A stretch of DNA of 64,000 nucleotides. It comes from Spodoptera frugiperda (lineage: Eukaryota; Arthropoda; Insecta; Lepidoptera; Noctuidae). Position 1 is the first letter of the stretch. Every line of letters starts with the position of its first letter. The stretch spans positions 1,550,001 to 1,614,000 of the forward strand of contig NC_064234.1 in assembly GCF_023101765.2 (NCBI RefSeq), written 5' to 3'. The notes beneath the pieces are model-generated. The model was not told the origin of the DNA. It worked only from the letters and a program-made list of their open reading frames with translations, and ran no database searches. The translations under genes were made by a program, and so were the position numbers. Below, piece by piece: positions 60,261 through 64,000 of this stretch.

Positions 60261-63200
60261 ACTGGCTTAGGGCGGTTAAGAATTTTATGTCTCGCGGGGA
60301 ATTGAATCCAGTAGTACTAGAAAAAGACAATGATAATAGGGACTATGTACTGATAGATATTTTGGGCATTACATATGTAGGTCTCTTAGATTCGGGGGCA
60401 AACCGAACTGTCATTAACAGTGAACTAGCAAAGACTTTAAAAGGTTTAGGGTTGAAAACATACCGCTCGCAGGACTTACAGGTTGCTACTGCCGATGGCA
60501 ATCGTCATAACATCACAGAAATCATAGATGTCCCTGTCAAATTCAACGGTCGTTTTAATGTAGTAAGGATGATGGTCATGCCTAACTTATCACAAAAAGT
60601 TTTATTAGGGAAAGATTTTTTTACTACGTTTGGTATATTCATTGATTTTAAAGGAGAAACGTCAGATTATTGCCAAATGGTTAGCGCCTTATCGTCTCAA
60701 GAACCAACTGTAATGTCAAGAGATGATCTAAGTGAAGGGCAGCAGGAATCTCTAACTCATTTGATAAACACGATGAAACAAACAATTGGATCAGGGTTAG
60801 GACGCACAACCATCATAAAACATGAAATTGACACAGGGAATTGCAAGCCAATACATCAAAAGCAGTACAATTTTTCACCAGTAATCAGAAAAGAAATAGA
60901 ACGTGAGTTAGATGAAATGTTAGAAAAAGACGTAGTGGAGCCGTCTCATAGTCCCTGGTGTTCTCCAGTGCTAATTGTAAAAAAACCAAATGGTGACAAT
61001 AGGTTGTGTTTGGATAGTAGGCAAATTAATAAGGTCACTAAGAGAGATACATATCCGCTACCTAGAGTATCAACTATATTAGACAGTCTTAGAAACGCCA
61101 GATTTTTGAGTACCATTGATTTAAAATCAGCATTTTGGCAAATTGAATTGGAGGACTCGAGTAAGGAAAAGACTGCTTTTGCTATTCCGGGCCGCGGATT
61201 GTTTCATTTCAAGGTTATGCCCTTCGGTCTTGTGAACGCTTCCCAAACTCAGCAAAGACTGATGGATATTTTATTTCATGCATTAGAAGGGAAGGTCTGG
61301 GCATATTTGGATGACATAGTTATTTGTTCAGTAAATTTCGAAGAACATATTGAGACGTTAGGAAAAGTTATGCATATTTTAAAAACCGCCAATCTAAGCA
61401 TTAATGTTGAAAAATGCAAGTTTGCAAGGCCAAGTTTGAAATTCTTAGGGTATATAGTTGATAAAGAAGGACTTCGCACGGATCCCGATAAGGTTGCGGC
61501 AATTCTGAATTTTCCTAGACCCAGAAATATGACTGAGCTTAAGAGATTCATTGGACTGGCTAGCTGGTATAGGCGTTTTGTAAAGGACTTTTCCATGGTG
61601 GCAGCACCTCTACACAATCTCACTAAAACAAAGAAAAGTAAAAAGCTTATATGGAATGATGAAGCTGAAAAGTCATTTACAGAACTTAAAACACTGCTCA
61701 CAACGACACCGGTGATGTCTTGTCCAGATTATAGTAAGCCATTTATAGTCCAATGTGACGCTTCTAGTAAGGGTATTGGGGCGGTACTTTGCCAAAAGGT
61801 TGAAGGAAATGAGCAAGCAATAGCATACCTAAGTAGGAAACTCTCAGATAGGGAAAAGCGATACTCCACATCAGAAAGAGAATTATTAAGTGTAGTTCAT
61901 GCAATTGAAAAATTCAGACCATATTTAGATGGAACAAAATTTACGGTAATAACAGATCATAGTGCACTGCAATGGTTACATAAAATGAAAGATCCTCACG
62001 GGCGACTGGCTAGGTGGGCAATGAAACTTCAGCAATTTAATTTTGAGATCGTCCATAGACCAGGAAAGAGTAATACGGTGCCTGACGCCCTTTCTAGAGC
62101 TGTCGAATCAAGTATAGAAGTTAATTCGATTAACATAGGTGAAACTGATAAAGATGATTGGTACAAGGCAAAAGTAAACAAGATTTTAAGTGGTGAGGAA
62201 GGCGATGTAAGTTGGAAGGTTAGGGATGGTCTTTTATTTAAAAAAGTGAAACTTAAACAGTATCCTAATTGTGAGTCCATATTTAAACTTTTTATTCCAA
62301 CTGACTTGCGAAATAAGGTAATAAAAGAGTGTCATGATGAGACCACTGCAGGACATTTTGGTATCAGGAAAACTCTTCTCAGAGTGAAGCAATATTATTA
62401 CTGGCCTCACATGATCCGAGATATCAAGCAGTACATAAAATCTTGTGAGACCTGTGCAAAATTTAAAGTTCCGCAACAATTACCGCTAGGACACATGGGC
62501 CAGCATAGGGAGGTCACGGGACCCTGGCAGGTCATATCACTGGACTTGATGGGCCCTTTTCCGAAAAGCAAACTCGGTCATACTATGCTTTTGGTCATTA
62601 CGTGTTGGTTTAGTAAGTTTACTCTCATGTTTCCTCTTAGAACGGGGAAGACAGAAAAAATATGTGAAATATTGGAAAGTCAGATTTTACTCTTCGGAGC
62701 TCCAAAGGCCATCATATGTGACAATGGCAAACAATTTGTATCAAACATATTTCGAGATTTAGCGCTAAAGTACAGGTACAAAATTTGGTTTACTCCAAAT
62801 TACCATCCACAAAGTAACCCCACAGAACGGGTTAATAGGGTGATAGGCACTATGATCTCATCCTACATAAAGTCAAAGAAGCATAATGAGTGGGACGTCA
62901 ACCTTAAAGAAATCGCGCACGCCATTAGAACTGCGGTACATGAAACTACCGGGTACACGCCCTCATACTTGTTTTTAGGAAGAGAAACTTCAACCTCCAG
63001 CTCAGATACTGGATGGGATTTGATTCCAGACATCAACAATTTGCTAGTTAACACAAAATTTTTCATAGAAAGCCAAATAGTTAGAAATAAGGTGTATAGG
63101 AATGTCATCGAAAATATGAATAGATCTCATATTAGAAGCAGCAAGCTTTATAACAGGAAACGCAATGAAGGGTCTTTTCAAGTAGGGGACGTTGTCTGGA

Positions 63201-63370
63201 AAAGAACAAAGTACTTATCGCAAGCACAAAATAAATTTATGGCCAAGTTGGCACCAAAATATGAAAAAGCTATAGTGACAGCAAAACTATCAGAATCGGT
63301 CTTCCGTTTAAATAATACTCTTGGCAAACCTATTGGTGTCTGGCATATTAAGGACTTAAAAAGAGTGTAA
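60185..63370 (+). CDS. pol: Gypsy Pol polyprotein (protease-RT-RNase H-integrase)
   Basis: It is made as a Gag-Pol fusion by -1 frameshifting. The frame is open from 60185, and the ATG at 60287 is internal, giving 1027 residues counted from it. In that numbering the aspartic protease motif LLDSGA is at 33-38. RT carries DLKSAFWQIEL, MPFGLVNAS and catalytic YLDD at 340-343. RNase H begins near 489 with QCDASSKGIGAV and includes TSERELL and TDHSAL. The integrase HHCC zinc region (TAGHFG ... CETC) is near 685-725, and the DDE residues lie in SLDLMGPF (~751), CDNGKQF (~811) and NPTERVNRV (~845). The C-terminus has a GDVVWKR and HIKDLKRV tail without a clear chromodomain. All catalytic residues are present. 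MPFGLVNASQTQQR departs from the usual NAPATFQR-like text. No env follows. Confidence 0.95.
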   Translation, partial: GKRCRGKFQTCQINFPLDRNGKEWQDWLRAVKNFMSRGELNPVVLEKDNDNRDYVLIDILGITYVGLLDSGANRTVINSELAKTLKGLGLKTYRSQDLQVATADGNRHNITEIIDVPVKFNGRFNVVRMMVMPNLSQKVLLGKDFFTTFGIFIDFKGETSDYCQMVSALSSQEPTVMSRDDLSEGQQESLTHLINTMKQTIGSGLGRTTIIKHEIDTGNCKPIHQKQYNFSPVIRKEIERELDEMLEKDVVEPSHSPWCSPVLIVKKPNGDNRLCLDSRQINKVTKRDTYPLPRVSTILDSLRNARFLSTIDLKSAFWQIELEDSSKEKTAFAIPGRGLFHFKVMPFGLVNASQTQQRLMDILFHALEGKVWAYLDDIVICSVNFEEHIETLGKVMHILKTANLSINVEKCKFARPSLKFLGYIVDKEGLRTDPDKVAAILNFPRPRNMTELKRFIGLASWYRRFVKDFSMVAAPLHNLTKTKKSKKLIWNDEAEKSFTELKTLLTTTPVMSCPDYSKPFIVQCDASSKGIGAVLCQKVEGNEQAIAYLSRKLSDREKRYSTSERELLSVVHAIEKFRPYLDGTKFTVITDHSALQWLHKMKDPHGRLARWAMKLQQFNFEIVHRPGKSNTVPDALSRAVESSIEVNSINIGETDKDDWYKAKVNKILSGEEGDVSWKVRDGLLFKKVKLKQYPNCESIFKLFIPTDLRNKVIKECHDETTAGHFGIRKTLLRVKQYYYWPHMIRDIKQYIKSCETCAKFKVPQQLPLGHMGQHREVTGPWQVISLDLMGPFPKSKLGHTMLLVITCWFSKFTLMFPLRTGKTEKICEILESQILLFGAPKAIICDNGKQFVSNIFRDLALKYRYKIWFTPNYHPQSNPTERVNRVIGTMISSYIKSKKHNEWDVNLKEIAHAIRTAVHETTGYTPSYLFLGRETSTSSSDTGWDLIPDINNLLVNTKFFIESQIVRNKVYRNVIENMNRSHIRSSKLYNRKRNEGSFQVGDVVWKRTKYLSQAQNKFMAKLAPKYEKAIVTAKLSESVFRLNNTLGKPIGVWHIKDLKRV

Positions 63371-63410
63371 AAAAAAAAAAATTTTTTTTTTTCCTTACGG
63401 TGGGGGTATA
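63369..63410 (+). promoter_or_regulatory. Polypurine tract region with A13/T11 run
   Basis: Thirteen A followed by eleven T (63369-63392) overlap the pol stop. The short purine-rich GGTGGGGG (ending in TATA) abuts the 3' LTR at 63411 and is the likely plus-strand primer. The A/T run is self-complementary and prone to length change or sequencing error. Confidence 0.6.
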
Positions 63411-64000
63411 TGTTATGTTCAAGGGACATATAAATTGTGTGGGGAGTATACTCTTTATTTCGTCATCAATCACACGTGCCTTCGTAGTCGAGTGGCTTAC
63501 GCTGTTGAAACATGAACGAGGTGTCTTGAGTTCGATCCCAGGTCGCGGGTATTCTTTTTGTTTTTTGATTTTGTAATTTTAACTGATTTTCATCATGTGT
63601 GGGGTAGGGTGAAGCACTTCCGACATTTCTGTTGTATTGGATGGACGTGTGTCCATAAATAAAATTAAGGTCATTGTGAATTATTTGAGCGCCATCATCC
63701 ACCGTACATAGTGGAGAAATGTTAACATATTGAGAGACTATTTAATATACTGTTAAAGGCATAGTGATTGTGCAAGTGTATCCAAATCATCCAAACAGGG
63801 GTAAGTGTTAGTCTTAAGGAACGTATAACATTGATTATCCATGTTAGGTATTTATAGTTATGTTGTCATTGTTATAGCTTCAAGCAACGCCCTTTTTAGT
63901 TTGGATATTTGTTGCAAGAATTTAATACATGTAACAAGACCCTGAGAATACGAGCTAGCGGGTTGAGGTGCTGGCAGAGTTCACCAGAAAATATAACTCT
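63411..64000 (+). repeat. 3' LTR, truncated by the window end
   Basis: It is a copy of 57870-58460, with one T fewer in a T run and about five substitutions. The remaining ~138 bases, the end and the target duplication lie beyond the window. The A and B boxes are conserved here too. Confidence 0.95.

Larger units (their letters stand above)
57870..64000 (+). mobile_element. Ty3/Gypsy LTR retrotransposon, near full length, young
   Basis: The order is 5' LTR (728 bp), primer binding site, gag, pol (protease, RT, RNase H, integrase), purine-rich tract, 3' LTR (first 590 bp only). There is no env gene. Over the 590 bases that can be compared the LTRs differ at about five substitutions and one T indel, roughly 99% identity, so insertion was recent. 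Both genes are uninterrupted. The protease-RT-RNase H-integrase order is that of Ty3/Gypsy rather than Copia. A clade is not assigned. Confidence 0.95.

Noticed and set aside
58818..63370. Endogenous retrovirus with an env gene
   Set aside because: No third ORF, signal peptide or transmembrane protein exists between pol and the 3' LTR, so it is a plain LTR retrotransposon.
1..64000. CRISPR array, rRNA, operon or prophage
   Set aside because: The only regular short repeats are microsatellite-type arrays inside transposons, and nothing else in the window is prokaryotic.

Overview
The window reads as AT-rich nuclear DNA of an insect, most probably a moth or butterfly (Lepidoptera). The evidence is the repeats: short Helitron-type elements starting TCTATACATATAATAAA and ending in a CGCG hairpin plus CTAG, a LINE tail of a type I remember from Lepidoptera, and a fragment of a common (ATC)n-tailed lepidopteran repeat. 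There is no bacterial gene organisation. No host protein-coding gene can be recognised with confidence.

Layout. From 1 to about 21.7 kb lies unique-looking non-coding DNA with scattered short signals: repeated TGCGCNNGCGCA palindromes, a 27-bp palindrome around a STAT-type site, a CAG|GTAAG splice-like site, and a GC-rich patch with a G-quadruplex candidate. From 21.7 to 22.9 kb three small DNA transposons sit side by side: a minus-strand Helitron-like copy, a 138-bp perfect hairpin, and a 0.6-kb element with ~98-bp terminal inverted repeats. From 22.9 to 39.8 kb the sequence is again non-coding. From 39.8 to 42.85 kb there is a nest of Helitron-like repeats. At 44.5-48.4 kb lies a LINE with an intact 978-codon endonuclease/reverse transcriptase ORF and a 5'-truncated esterase-type ORF1. 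A second CAG|GTAAG site lies at 48.84 kb. At 50.6-52.2 kb is a large fold-back element. From 52.2 to 57.8 kb the sequence is non-coding. From 57.87 kb to the end is a nearly complete, young Ty3/Gypsy LTR retrotransposon whose 3' LTR runs off the window.

How the parts work together. Only the two retrotransposons carry real genes. In the Gypsy element, Gag (58818-60224) and Pol (60185-63370) overlap by 40 nt in the -1 frame. The overlap starts with a canonical slippery heptamer GGGAAAC, followed by a 12-bp stem and a possible 7-bp pseudoknot partner, so Pol is very likely made by -1 ribosomal frameshifting. Its LTRs also carry tRNA-type A and B boxes at exact tRNA spacing, a possible internal RNA polymerase III promoter.

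The host part looks like a gene desert or the inside of a very large intron. The two plus-strand CAG|GTAAG sites would fit recursive splicing in such an intron, but small terminal exons are an alternative, and neither can be proved from sequence alone.
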